Assembly (NCBI GenBank): GCA_041559015.1
Contig: JBFFED010000004.1
Location: 7,630-71,629, forward strand
Direction: 5' to 3'
DNA length: 64,000 bases
Origin: COMBO-56-21 sp041559015
GTDB taxonomy: Archaea; Thermoplasmatota; Thermoplasmata; UBA10834
Shown here: piece by piece, positions 24,488 through 33,081 of the stretch
Layout: the number at the start of each line of letters is the position of its first letter
How positions within the stretch are numbered: position 1 is the first letter of the stretch
Made by a program: the position numbers and the translations under genes
The notes under the pieces: generated by a model
Seen by the model: the letters and a program-made list of their open reading frames with translations, nothing else
Databases searched by the model: none
Told to the model about the DNA's origin: nothing

Positions 24488-25394
24488 GCAGGTCGAAAGA
24501 TGCCCTGAGTGCAACAGCTCGCACCTGGTGAGAGACTACGAACGCGGAGAACTGGTGTGCGAGGACTGCGGGATAGTCCTTGACGACCAGCTCATCGACC
24601 AGGGCCCCGAGTGGAGGGCTTTCGACGTAGAGCAGGGGGAGAAGAGGGCAAGGACTGGCGCGCCCATGACGTATACCATACACGACAAGGGGCTGTCGAC
24701 CGAGATCTCCTGGAAGAACAAGGACTCTTACGGCAAGAGCATCCCGACCAGGAACAGGGCGCAGCTCTACAGGCTCAGAAAGTGGCAGCGCAGGATCAGG
24801 GTCAGCAACGCGACCGAGAGGAACCTCGCGTTCGCGCTCAGCGAGCTCGACCGGATGGCGTCGTCCATGGGCCTCCCGAGGAACGTCAGGGAAACCGCCG
24901 CGATGACCTACAGGAAGGCCGTGAACAAGAACCTGATCAGGGGCAGGAGCATAGAGGGCGTGGTCGCAGCATCGCTCTACGCCGCCTGCAGGCAGTGCAA
25001 CGTCCCGAGGACGTTGGACGAGGTCGCGAACTCCTCGAGGGTAGGCAGGAAGGAGATCGGGAGGACATACAGGTTCATGACCCGCGAGCTCAAGCTCAAG
25101 CTGATGCCCACGAAGCCGCAGGACTACGTCTCCAGGTTCTGCTCCGAGCTGAAGCTGTCGGGGGAGGTGCAGGCGAAGGCCGCGGAGATCCTGAAGGACG
25201 CCGCGAAGAAGGAACTGACCTCCGGCAGAGGACCGACTGGCGTCGCGGCCGCTGCGATATACATCTCTTCCATCCTGTGCAACGAGCGCAGGACGCAGAG
25301 AGAGGTCGCGGACATCGCGGGAGTGACAGAGGTCACCATCAGGAACCGCTACAAGGAGCTCACGGAGAAGCTGGGCATCGAGGTCCAGCTCTGA
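24462..25394 (+). CDS. tfb: Transcription initiation factor B (TFB)
   Basis: A 310-residue TFB. N-terminal zinc ribbon CPECNSSHLV...CEDCG (about 13-34) recruits RNA polymerase; the B-finger/linker includes GPEWRAFD and a segment with GAPMTYTIHDKGLST; two cyclin-like repeats follow (about 115-205 and 210-305), ending in the helix-turn-helix QREVADIAGVTEVTIRNRYKELTEKLG that reads the BRE element. ATG 24462 overlaps gar1, and the A-rich GGAGAGGGAGA upstream is a good ribosome site. Confidence 0.95.
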   Translation: MAKVREETEQVERCPECNSSHLVRDYERGELVCEDCGIVLDDQLIDQGPEWRAFDVEQGEKRARTGAPMTYTIHDKGLSTEISWKNKDSYGKSIPTRNRAQLYRLRKWQRRIRVSNATERNLAFALSELDRMASSMGLPRNVRETAAMTYRKAVNKNLIRGRSIEGVVAASLYAACRQCNVPRTLDEVANSSRVGRKEIGRTYRFMTRELKLKLMPTKPQDYVSRFCSELKLSGEVQAKAAEILKDAAKKELTSGRGPTGVAAAAIYISSILCNERRTQREVADIAGVTEVTIRNRYKELTEKLGIEVQL

Positions 25395-25423
25395 GGGCTC
25401 CTCCATCAAACCCCTCTCAAACC

Positions 25424-25975
25424 CTAGTCCTTCGTTTTCATCCTGACGAACGTGTCAGGCCTCTGCTCCTCAGGGCCTGCTCTCTCGAGGCCGGCCACGA
25501 CCTTGGCCTCGCCCGTGAGCACGCCGTGCATGCCACCCTGGGATCCAGCGGGACGAACGATTGGCCAGCCGGTCCTCTGAGGCCGGAGGTGTCTGGCTGC
25601 CTCCGAATGTATAGCGAAGAGAACCGCGAACCCGATTGCCATGCTGGGGCCGAATCCGAAGATTATCACCGCCCACAACCAGGCGTCCCAGTTCGTGGAC
25701 CAAGGGGACACGCCAGGGATTGCGAGTACCCCGACGAGCAGCGGCAGGGCCAGCAGAGCGGCCAAGGCGAACAACGGCTTCTCGACTATGCGGCCAGGGC
25801 CAGGATACCGCCACGCGAGCACCAGGATGCCCACGGCCCAAGCGGCGGGGACCAGCAGTAATATCAGGTCGCCCACAACCCCCCCGAACATGACAATGAC
25901 CGGACCGACGGCAATCAGACTCGCCACGAACAGGCCGAATGGGACATCAATCCAATTGAAGTCTCGCAGTGCCAT
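25424..25975 (-). CDS. Uncharacterised four-helix membrane protein
   Basis: A 183-residue protein with four hydrophobic segments (about 11-32, 34-56, 64-85, 98-121) and a basic, Pro/Gly-rich C-terminal tail of 60 residues. No family recognised. It is convergent with tfb and divergent from gap; no other context. Confidence 0.55.
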   Translation of the reverse strand: MALRDFNWIDVPFGLFVASLIAVGPVIVMFGGVVGDLILLLVPAAWAVGILVLAWRYPGPGRIVEKPLFALAALLALPLLVGVLAIPGVSPWSTNWDAWLWAVIIFGFGPSMAIGFAVLFAIHSEAARHLRPQRTGWPIVRPAGSQGGMHGVLTGEAKVVAGLERAGPEEQRPDTFVRMKTKD

Positions 25976-26080
25976 ATTCCTCTTCCTCCAGTCATATGAT
26001 GCGCGCGAGAGTATTTACATTCTCGGTGGGAAGCCCTGTGGCCTCGGAGAAGCGCAGACGGGGCCGTGTAGAATGGACAC

Positions 26081-26118
26081 TTTTTTATGCGACGCCCACC
26101 TTCCTGAGAAATGGGGAG
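26081..26118 (+). promoter_or_regulatory. Promoter and ribosome site deciding the gap start
   Basis: TTTTTTATG (26081-26089) is a TATA-like box with expected start near 26111. GGGGAG at 26113-26118 lies five bases before TTG 26124. Together they favour TTG 26124 as the start of gap over in-frame ATGs upstream (26073 and earlier), which lie before the predicted transcript start. Confidence 0.5.
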
Positions 26119-26123
26119 AAGAC

Positions 26124-27134
26124 TTGGTAAGGGTCGGCATCAACGGTTTCGGAAGGATTGGTAGGAATTTCTACAGGGCGGCGCTCAAGCACGAGGCTTT
26201 CGGCAAGGATCTCGAGATAGTCGCGGTGAACGATATCGCCCCCGTGGACTCGCTCGCATACATGCTGAAGTGGGATTCCGTGTACGGCAAGCTGGGAAAG
26301 GAAGTCAGGGTCGACGGGGCAGGGATATCCGTCGGAGGGAAGAGGTTCGAAGTCACTCAGGTGAAGGACCCCGCGGAGATACCATGGGGCAGACTGGGAG
26401 TGGAGATCGTCCTGGAGTCGACCGGGCTGTTCACCGAGAGGGAGAAGGCTGCGAAGCATCTGACCTCAGGCGTCAGGAAGGTGCTGATATCTGCACCCGC
26501 AAAGGGGCCTGACATCACGCTTGTGCTGGGCGTCAACTACGACATGTATGACAAGGAGAAGCACAACGTCGTCTCGATGGCCTCGTGCACGACCGGCAGC
26601 CTCGCGCCGCCGGCGAAGGTCATCAACGACAGGTTCGGAATCGAGAAGGGCATGATGACTACCATCCATGCCTACACTGGCGACCAGAGGCTCATCGACC
26701 TGCCGCACAAGGACCTCAGGAGGGGCAGGGCGGCCGCGCTGTCGATCATACCTACATCCACAGGGGCCGCCAAGGCCATCGGGGAGGTCGTGCCCGCGCT
26801 GAAGGGCAGGTTGAACGGGTTCGCGCTGAGGGTCCCGACCCCGTGCGGCTCTGTCACCGACCTCAGCTTCGCGCTCTCGAAGGAGGCCACCGCTGAGGAC
26901 ATCAACGCGACCCTGAAGGATGCGGCAGACGGCGGGATGAGGGGTATCATGGAGTACTGCTCCGAGCCCATAGTCTCAGCGGACATCGTCGGCAACTCGC
27001 ACTCGAGCGTGATTGACTCGCTCAGCACGATGGTCATAGGCGGCAAGGGCAACTTCGGCAAGATACTCTCGTGGTACGACAACGAATGGGGCTATTCGAA
27101 CAGGCTCGTGGACCTGTCACAGAAGCTCCTGTGA
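26124..27134 (+). CDS. gap: Glyceraldehyde-3-phosphate dehydrogenase, class I
   Basis: A 336-residue class I (bacterial/eukaryotic type) GAPDH, not the archaeal class II enzyme. NAD fold VGINGFGRIGRNFYRA, catalytic ASCTTGSLAPPAKV with the thiol Cys, TTIHAYTGDQRLIDLPHKDLRRGRAAA, IIPTSTGAAKAIGEV, and the terminal WYDNEWGYSNRLVDL. The usual S-C-T-T-N is S-C-T-T-G, as I recall from haloarchaeal class I enzymes. Starts with TTG 26124 (see the promoter entry); the open frame extends far upstream but lacks homology there. It converts GAP to 1,3-bisphosphoglycerate or the reverse. Confidence 0.9.
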   Translation: MVRVGINGFGRIGRNFYRAALKHEAFGKDLEIVAVNDIAPVDSLAYMLKWDSVYGKLGKEVRVDGAGISVGGKRFEVTQVKDPAEIPWGRLGVEIVLESTGLFTEREKAAKHLTSGVRKVLISAPAKGPDITLVLGVNYDMYDKEKHNVVSMASCTTGSLAPPAKVINDRFGIEKGMMTTIHAYTGDQRLIDLPHKDLRRGRAAALSIIPTSTGAAKAIGEVVPALKGRLNGFALRVPTPCGSVTDLSFALSKEATAEDINATLKDAADGGMRGIMEYCSEPIVSADIVGNSHSSVIDSLSTMVIGGKGNFGKILSWYDNEWGYSNRLVDLSQKLL

Positions 27135-27196
27135 GTCCCCGACTGACAGAGTTCCTGGACTACTCATTAATAGCCGTGGCGCTCTAGACATCCGCG

Positions 27197-27355
27197 ATGG
27201 TATCCTGCTACGACTGCGAACACTTCGGCACGAAGTGCAGTGGCATAGTGCCCCCAATCGAGTACAGGGACAGGATAGACGAGTACTGCGCCAAGTTCAT
27301 TGTGATCAGCTGGAGAGCACAGCTCTACAAGCCTGCTGGCAAGTCGAGGATGTAG
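27197..27355 (+). CDS. Cys-rich small protein (52 aa)
   Basis: A short frame of 52 residues beginning MVSCYDCEHFGTKC, with four cysteines at 4, 7, 14 and 31 (CxxC...C...C), an acidic middle and basic tail ending KSRM. A TATA-like CATTAATA at 27165-27172 lies 29 nt before the ATG, the spacing of a leaderless transcript. The stop is immediately adjacent to the convergent endA stop. The spacing of cysteines suggests a zinc or iron-sulfur knuckle. Not recognised as a named family. Confidence 0.6.
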   Translation: MVSCYDCEHFGTKCSGIVPPIEYRDRIDEYCAKFIVISWRAQLYKPAGKSRM

Positions 27356-28411
27356 CTACGGCCGGAACCTGCTTAGGCTGACGTACTCGACCTCTCTCTC
27401 GGACACCCTCCCGAGCAGGATCTCCTTCTTCACCCCGTGCGCTAGCCTGACCGCGCGGCTCACCTCGGGCCACATCGCCTTATACCCCTTCGGAACCGCG
27501 TGAACGAGATACCGCGCATGCTGCTTCTCGGGGTCGGCCTCGTAGGCCCTGAAGTGAGAGCCGTACTTGAAGCCGGTCTTGACTATGAGGCCCTTGGACT
27601 TCATGTCCTTGAAAGCGTCGAGTCTGAGATCGAAATCGGGCTGGATGCCCCTGGCCTTCTTCTTCAGAGTGACCAGGGCGACCTGCCTGCCTGTCTTCGC
27701 GTCTGCGAGCTTGACGGCCCCCAGCTCGACCAGGAAGGCCGCCTCGAGGAGCGATAGCTGCAGCATCCTGCCCATCTGCTTCCCGAAATGGTGCCCTCCG
27801 TGCAGCGCCTGAGCGTCCTCAGGGTCGGTGACCAGGACACGGTCCCCCATGAGGATCGCCTTGGGCTGCCGGCTCAGGTCCACTGCCCCGAGCTTGCCCT
27901 TGGGCGAGACCCTCCTGACCTCGTAGTAGGTGACATCGCTCTCCTCGTCGACTACCGCCAGTAGCAGCTTCTTGCGGACATCTACCGTCCTGTCGAGGTT
28001 GTCGAGGAGCCTGCCGAGATCGAATGTTGACCTCTCGGATATGGCGGCCACCCACCACTTGCTCGGGGTCTTGTTCGGGCTGCCGCCCCTCGGGAACACC
28101 CGGAAGTCCAAGGGCGCCTGGCCGAACTTGACGATGTACCCTCTCTGCCTGAGCTCCCTGTACACGAGGTACCTGACCTCGAACCCCTCGGAGAGCTTAT
28201 GGGCCAGCTTGATGAGGTCCCCTGCGGACATGGGTTCGCCGCCGGAGAGCACCGCCAGCCTCTCGGACTCGACCAAGTAAGCCGCCTCCATTATGTCCAA
28301 CTTGAGGCTCCCGCCTGTCTGCGGGACGCCGTAGTACCCCTTGTTGTACGTTTGACTTGCCTCTGCTTGGTCCTCGATGACGACCTCAGAGCCTCTAAGC
28401 TGACCTGCCAT
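27356..28411 (-). CDS. endA: tRNA-splicing endonuclease, fused dimer
   Basis: A 351-residue EndA of the double-length (epsilon/alpha2) type: an N-terminal copy (about 35-165) lacking full catalytic residues and a C-terminal catalytic copy (about 215-345). The catalytic set is visible in the second: FKYGSHFRAYE with Tyr and His, HARYLVHAV, and RLAHGVKKEILLG with Lys. Both copies share LLEAAFLVE/IMEAAYLVE helices. It cuts bulge-helix-bulge introns in pre-tRNA. The start follows a Met-Ala context at 28411. Confidence 0.92.
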   Translation of the reverse strand: MAGQLRGSEVVIEDQAEASQTYNKGYYGVPQTGGSLKLDIMEAAYLVESERLAVLSGGEPMSAGDLIKLAHKLSEGFEVRYLVYRELRQRGYIVKFGQAPLDFRVFPRGGSPNKTPSKWWVAAISERSTFDLGRLLDNLDRTVDVRKKLLLAVVDEESDVTYYEVRRVSPKGKLGAVDLSRQPKAILMGDRVLVTDPEDAQALHGGHHFGKQMGRMLQLSLLEAAFLVELGAVKLADAKTGRQVALVTLKKKARGIQPDFDLRLDAFKDMKSKGLIVKTGFKYGSHFRAYEADPEKQHARYLVHAVPKGYKAMWPEVSRAVRLAHGVKKEILLGRVSEREVEYVSLSRFRP

Positions 28412-28553
28412 TGCCCTCGGAATATGGGATTCGGTAGTTATTACTGCGCCATGGTGATGCCCCGACGGTCCGTGGGAGCGCGACTGTCATTTGCAGGAGA
28501 CTTCCATGGACTGCTGGCTTGAGGTGTTGCGAGCCGAAACACTCAATGGAAAC

Positions 28554-28563
28554 TTTCATATAG
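28554..28563 (+). promoter_or_regulatory. TATA-like box of hsp20
   Basis: TTTCATATAG preceded by purine-rich GGAAAC that may act as a BRE. Expected start near 28585 gives a leader of about 40 nt that carries GGAGGTG (28612-28618), a strong ribosome site. Confidence 0.5.
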
Positions 28564-28624
28564 AAGCGCAAACATATTCAAAGGCCGAGGTTCCTATGCC
28601 TCTTCTAGAACGGAGGTGCAGGTA

Positions 28625-29128
28625 ATGATCCGAAGAAAGGAAAGAAAGGAAGGACTGGTGCCGAGGGACTACTGGGGCCCGGCCCTGCTGAGCCCCATGG
28701 CCATGATGAACGACATGGACCGGATCTTCGATGATTTCAGGTCTGAGTGGGAGAGGGCCTTCCTGGCCCCCAGGACTCTAGCGGCCGACCTTGCGAGGCA
28801 GCCGCTGATAGACCTTGCGGACAACGGGAAGGAGTACCTCCTGAAGGCGGAGATCCCCGGCATCAACAAGGAGGACCTCGCAATCGAGGTCGGTGAGAAC
28901 GAGATAGAGATATCCGGAGAGATAAGGACTGAGGAGAAGGAGGAGGACAAGGACGGAGGGTACATCCGGAGAGAGAGGAAGTACTCGAAGTTCTACAGGG
29001 CCCTCCCGCTGCCCGACCCTGTCGTCGCGGACAAGGCCGAGGCGGAGCTGAAGGACGGCGTCCTGACGGTGAAGCTCCCCAAGGCGTCGCCGCCGGAGAG
29101 GAAGTCGAAGAAGGTCCAGGTGAGGTGA
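28625..29128 (+). CDS. Small heat-shock protein (Hsp20/alpha-crystallin)
   Basis: A 167-residue sHSP. A disordered N-terminus with an acidic-aromatic stretch (residues about 30-47) is followed by the alpha-crystallin domain starting PLIDLADNGKEYLLKAEIPG (about 60-79) and ending with ELKDGVLTVKLPKA, the conserved GVL motif. The C-terminus is short and lacks a clear I-x-I. ATG 28625 follows GGAGGTG at good spacing; GTG 28616 would overlap it. It binds unfolding proteins; next to Cdc48/VAT, which is consistent with a protein-quality cluster. Confidence 0.9.
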   Translation: MIRRKERKEGLVPRDYWGPALLSPMAMMNDMDRIFDDFRSEWERAFLAPRTLAADLARQPLIDLADNGKEYLLKAEIPGINKEDLAIEVGENEIEISGEIRTEEKEEDKDGGYIRRERKYSKFYRALPLPDPVVADKAEAELKDGVLTVKLPKASPPERKSKKVQVR

Positions 29129-29213
29129 GACTGGAAGCACGCCTGGACTCCACAAACCTCTTCACCTGCTCAGGGTTTTGTGGGTTCCAATCAACCAATC
29201 ATCGGTGCGAATC

Positions 29214-31397
29214 ATGTCAGTGAAGAAAGAGAAGATATTCAGAGTTGTCCAGGCCAAGTCGGCGGACGACGGAAGAGGTGTAGCCCGCATAGACCCTGCC
29301 CTGATGCGCATACTGGAGCTGACCCAGGGGGACACGGTCGTTATCGAGGGGACCAAGAACACGGTGGCGACAGCCTTCACAGGTTACCCCGAGGACGAGA
29401 ACCGCGGGACCATCAGGATAGACGGGACCATTCGCAAGAACGCGGGTGTCGGCCTGGACGAGAAGGTGGGCATCAGGAAGATACTCCCGAAGCCGGCCAC
29501 GAAGGTGATGCTCGCGCCGACACAGCCTCTCAAGATACTAGGGGGCGAGGAGTACCTCGCCCAGGCGCTCGAGGGGCGGCCGATCATGAAGGGCGACCTA
29601 ATAGAGGTCAACATCATGAGCAGGCGGTTCGACCTCGTGGTCCAGAGCTTCTCGCCCACAGCGGAGGCTGCTTTGATACAGAGCTTCACCGAGGTGAAGC
29701 TGAGCGAGAAGCCCGCGAAGCAGGAGGTCGCCAAGGGCCCGAAGGTGGCTTACGAGGACATAGGGGGCCTCAAGGAGATCGTCGACAAGGTCAGGGAGAT
29801 GATCGAGCTCCCCCTGAGACATCCTGAGCTGTTTGATAAGCTTGGTGTCGAGGCGCCCAAGGGCGTGCTCTTGCACGGGCCCCCTGGCACCGGCAAGACC
29901 CTGCTGGCCAAGGCGGTGGCATCCGAGACCAGCGCGAACTTCGTTTCGATAGGCGGCCCCGAGATAATGAGCAAGTTCTACGGAGAGAGCGAGGAGCGGC
30001 TCCGGGAGATATTCAAGGAAGCGGCGGAGAACGCGCCCACAATCATATTCATAGACGAGATAGACTCAATCGCCCCGAAGAGAGACGAAGTCACGGCGGA
30101 GACTGAGAGGAGGGTCGTCGCCCAGCTCCTAGCCCTCATGGACGGCCTGGAGGGCAGGGGCAAGGTCGTCGTCATCGGCGCGACCAACAGGCCGAACGCG
30201 CTCGACCCGGCGATTAGGCGCCCGGGCAGGTTCGACAGGGAGATCGAGCTCCCAATCCCGGATAGGGAGGGGAGGCTGGAGATAATCCAGATACACACGA
30301 AAGGGATGCCTCTGGCAGACGATGTAGACCTGATCGAGCTCGCGGGCGTAACGCACGGCTATGTCGGGGCGGACATCGCAGCGCTCTCGAGGGAGGCCGC
30401 GATGCGCGCTCTGCGGAGGATCCTGCCGAACATAGACCTCGAAGCTGAGAGCATCCCGATCGAGGTGCTGAACGACCTCGAGGTGAAGATGGGCGACTTC
30501 ACGGACGCCTTCAGAGAAATGCAGCCCTCGACCCTGAGGGAAGTTCTGGTGGAGTCCCCGAACGTCAGGTGGGAGGACATCGGCGGCCTGGACGAGCCGA
30601 AGCAGGAGCTGATGGAGTCGGTCGAATGGCCGCTCCGGTACGGCCCGCTCTACAGGCACATGAGCGCGAAGCCACCGAAAGGCATCCTGCTGTACGGGCC
30701 GCCCGGCACGGGGAAGACGCTCCTGGCAAAGGCGGTTGCGACTGAGAGTCAGGCGAACTTCATCTCGGTCAAGGGGCCCGAGTTCCTGTCCAAATGGGTC
30801 GGGGAGAGCGAGAAGGCGGTCAGGGAGACCTTCAGGAAGGCCCGGCAGGCCGCCCCGTGCGTGGTATTCCTGGATGAGATCGACGCCATCGCCCCGGTGA
30901 GGGGCACGTCGCACGACTCCGGCGTCACCGAGCGCGTCATCAGCCAGCTCCTGACGGAGATGGACGGGATCGAATCGCTGCACAACGTGATTGTAATAGC
31001 GGCTACGAACAGGCCCGACATCATGGATTCCGCACTGCTCAGGCCGGGAAGGTTCGACCGGATGGTGCACATAGGCCCTCCAGACCTCGAGGCGAGGAAG
31101 GAGATACTCAAGATACACACCAAGGGCAAGCCTGTCGACGAGGATGTGGACCTCACGAAGCTGGCCGCCAAGATGGGGAACTTCACTGGGGCGGAGATAG
31201 CCGCCGTGTGTAACGAGGCGGTCATGCTGGCCATCAGGGACTATGTCCTCGAGGGCGAGGACCTGGACGAGGACTCGGTCAAGAAGGTGAAGGTCGGCAT
31301 GAAGTACTTCGAGAAGGCCATGGAGAACGTGGAGCCGATGAGCGAGAGCGAGCTGAGGATGTACGAGAAGGTCTCGCCGAACAGCATGTATCGATAG
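29214..31397 (+). CDS. Cdc48/VAT-family AAA+ ATPase
   Basis: About 727 residues, homologous to VAT/p97. N domain (about 1-185: double-psi barrel and 4-stranded barrel), D1 with GPPGTGKT near 222 and FIDEIDSIAPKR, arginine-finger region RRPGRFDREIE; D2 with GPPGTGKT near 494 and FLDEIDAIAPVR, and RPGRFDRMVH. It unfolds proteins for the proteasome. The extreme C-terminus is S-M-Y-R, an HbYX-type end close to the L-Y-R of PAN, so docking to the 20S ring is plausible. ATG 29214 is chosen over the upstream GTG 29178. Confidence 0.95.
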   Translation: MSVKKEKIFRVVQAKSADDGRGVARIDPALMRILELTQGDTVVIEGTKNTVATAFTGYPEDENRGTIRIDGTIRKNAGVGLDEKVGIRKILPKPATKVMLAPTQPLKILGGEEYLAQALEGRPIMKGDLIEVNIMSRRFDLVVQSFSPTAEAALIQSFTEVKLSEKPAKQEVAKGPKVAYEDIGGLKEIVDKVREMIELPLRHPELFDKLGVEAPKGVLLHGPPGTGKTLLAKAVASETSANFVSIGGPEIMSKFYGESEERLREIFKEAAENAPTIIFIDEIDSIAPKRDEVTAETERRVVAQLLALMDGLEGRGKVVVIGATNRPNALDPAIRRPGRFDREIELPIPDREGRLEIIQIHTKGMPLADDVDLIELAGVTHGYVGADIAALSREAAMRALRRILPNIDLEAESIPIEVLNDLEVKMGDFTDAFREMQPSTLREVLVESPNVRWEDIGGLDEPKQELMESVEWPLRYGPLYRHMSAKPPKGILLYGPPGTGKTLLAKAVATESQANFISVKGPEFLSKWVGESEKAVRETFRKARQAAPCVVFLDEIDAIAPVRGTSHDSGVTERVISQLLTEMDGIESLHNVIVIAATNRPDIMDSALLRPGRFDRMVHIGPPDLEARKEILKIHTKGKPVDEDVDLTKLAAKMGNFTGAEIAAVCNEAVMLAIRDYVLEGEDLDEDSVKKVKVGMKYFEKAMENVEPMSESELRMYEKVSPNSMYR

Positions 31398-31458
31398 CGT
31401 CCCCTATGCAATCTTCAATAGACTCGACGCGTTACGGATGAGGAGAAGAAGAGCTGAC

Positions 31459-32418
31459 ATGGCAGCAAGACGCGAGGACCTCTTGGTGAGGGTGCGCCAA
31501 TCCCTCGGGAAGGCAGGGTTCTTCATATCGGACCCGCACAACATACGCAGCATCAGCTTCGACGTGATCGCTCGCAGGGACAAGCAGCTGATCATTGCCA
31601 AGGTCCTCACGAACATCGACTCGCTCTCGGCCGAGGACGCCGAGCAATTGAGCGTCATCGCGAACGCCCTCCAGGGGAGCCCCCTGGTAATAGGGCTGCA
31701 CTCAAGCTCCGGGAAGCTGGAGAACGGGATACTGTACTCCAGGTTCGGCGTGCCGATCATATCGGAGGTGACCTTCCACGAGCACGTGCTCGAGGGGGTG
31801 CCGCCGTTCGTCTACGCGGCCCCTGGTGGCCTGTATGTGCGCTTGGACGGCGAACTGCTGAGGAGGATCAGGCAGGAGAGGAACATCTCCCTCGGAACGC
31901 TTGCGGAGGTCGCCGGCGTCTCGAGGAAGGCGATCCAGATGTACGAGAGCGGTATGGGCGCCATGATAGAGATCGCGGCGAAGATTGAGGAGTTCCTCAA
32001 CGAGCCCATCGTGGTCCCCTTGAACCCGTTCTCCTACACGGCCGAGGTGGAGAGGACCCTGAGGACCTTCGAGGCCTTCAAGGGGCTCAACAGGGATGTG
32101 TTCGAGATGCTGAGGGAGATAGGGTACTCCGTGGTTCCGACCATCAGATGCCCTTTCGACGCACTCGCGAGCGAGCACGACTTGCTGCTCCTGACGGGCA
32201 TAGGCGAGAGCCCGGAGATGGCGCTGAGGAAGGCCAGAGTCGTCGGGAACATATCGCGCGTGACTGAGAAGAAATCCGTTGTATTCGTCCAGGACAAGCC
32301 GACCAAAGAGGACATCGAGGGCACCCCCCTGATAACCAAGGACGAGCTCAGGCGGGCGGACGACGTGGACGACGTACTCGAACTGATCCTCCTGCGTGAG
32401 AAGAGGAAGAAGATATGA
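31459..32418 (+). CDS. HTH (XRE-like) transcriptional regulator, COG1395 type
   Basis: About 319 residues. The N-terminal 130 residues are a nuclease-fold-like domain (DPHNIRSISFDVIARRDKQ, IAKVLTNIDSL); residues about 138-185 hold an XRE-like helix-turn-helix: LRRIRQERNISLGTLAEVAGVSRKAIQMYES. The C-terminal third is conserved in archaeal 'putative HTH-type transcriptional regulatory' proteins. Targets are unknown. It overlaps the next gene by 4 nt (ATGA at 32415), so both are coexpressed. Confidence 0.8.
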   Translation: MAARREDLLVRVRQSLGKAGFFISDPHNIRSISFDVIARRDKQLIIAKVLTNIDSLSAEDAEQLSVIANALQGSPLVIGLHSSSGKLENGILYSRFGVPIISEVTFHEHVLEGVPPFVYAAPGGLYVRLDGELLRRIRQERNISLGTLAEVAGVSRKAIQMYESGMGAMIEIAAKIEEFLNEPIVVPLNPFSYTAEVERTLRTFEAFKGLNRDVFEMLREIGYSVVPTIRCPFDALASEHDLLLLTGIGESPEMALRKARVVGNISRVTEKKSVVFVQDKPTKEDIEGTPLITKDELRRADDVDDVLELILLREKRKKI

Positions 32419-33044
32419 AGAGATCTCTGACTGTCGACGGGGGCGAATGCAGCGTCCAAATCCTGGGCGTCATCAAGGGCCTGAAATCGGAGGCTGGGAC
32501 GGTCAAGGACGCGTTCGACGCCTTCCAGCCTGACAGAGTGGCCATATCTATCTCGGAAGAGGAGCTGGACGGGCTGAGGGAGATGCCTGACGACTACGAG
32601 CCCGAGCTCACCAGGTATGAAGAGATATATGCCCAAGGGCTCAGCAGGTTCGGCGAGGTGTCCGCACCCCCTCCGTGCTACGTCGCCGCTCTGGAGCTGG
32701 CGGACCATTTCAAGATCCCGGTCGTGCCTGTGGACATGGACGAAAGTACCTATACGGACCTCTACTGCGCGGTCGTGGACGGCACCTCTCTCTTCAGGCA
32801 CTCCACGAGGACCTGGATGGTGAAGAGGCGCACGTTCAGCGACCGCAGCCCTGAGGAGTTCGTGCTCGCGTGGGACAGGGCGGTGAACAACCTCGATTGC
32901 TTCAGGAGGATCGAGCGGGAGCGCGCCGAGACGATGGCAAAGGGTATCAAGAAGGCATGCGGGGACGCACGCAGGCTGCTGGCGGTCATAGAGCTGGAGA
33001 GGATGGCCGAGGTGCGCCTGCTCCTGGAAGAGAATAGGACTTGA
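32415..33044 (+). CDS. TraB/PrgY-like domain protein, truncated form
   Basis: A 209-residue protein coupled to the HTH regulator. Its layout resembles a TraB/PrgY core: N-terminal ILGVIKGL with an internal 'DRVAISISEEEL', a later strand HFKIPVVPVDMDE, and C-terminal ERERAETMAKGIKKAC...RLLAVIELERMAEVRLLL, which recalls the family's 'ER...M...i' and 'lavvG.gH' elements, although the histidine is not present and the usual C-terminal membrane helices are missing. I treat the relationship as tentative. Confidence 0.5.
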   Translation: MKRSLTVDGGECSVQILGVIKGLKSEAGTVKDAFDAFQPDRVAISISEEELDGLREMPDDYEPELTRYEEIYAQGLSRFGEVSAPPPCYVAALELADHFKIPVVPVDMDESTYTDLYCAVVDGTSLFRHSTRTWMVKRRTFSDRSPEEFVLAWDRAVNNLDCFRRIERERAETMAKGIKKACGDARRLLAVIELERMAEVRLLLEENRT

Positions 33045-33081
33045 GAGGGTTTGTGGGGTTTCCGGGCTTCTTACGCCCGAC

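Noticed and set aside
24611..25861. A 416-codon plus-strand frame
   Set aside because: Out-of-frame shadow of tfb extended past its end; Gln/Arg/Gly-rich with no domain.
25641..26123. N-terminal extension of gap by 161 codons
   Set aside because: Antisense to the membrane protein gene, no homology; promoter and ribosome site support TTG 26124.
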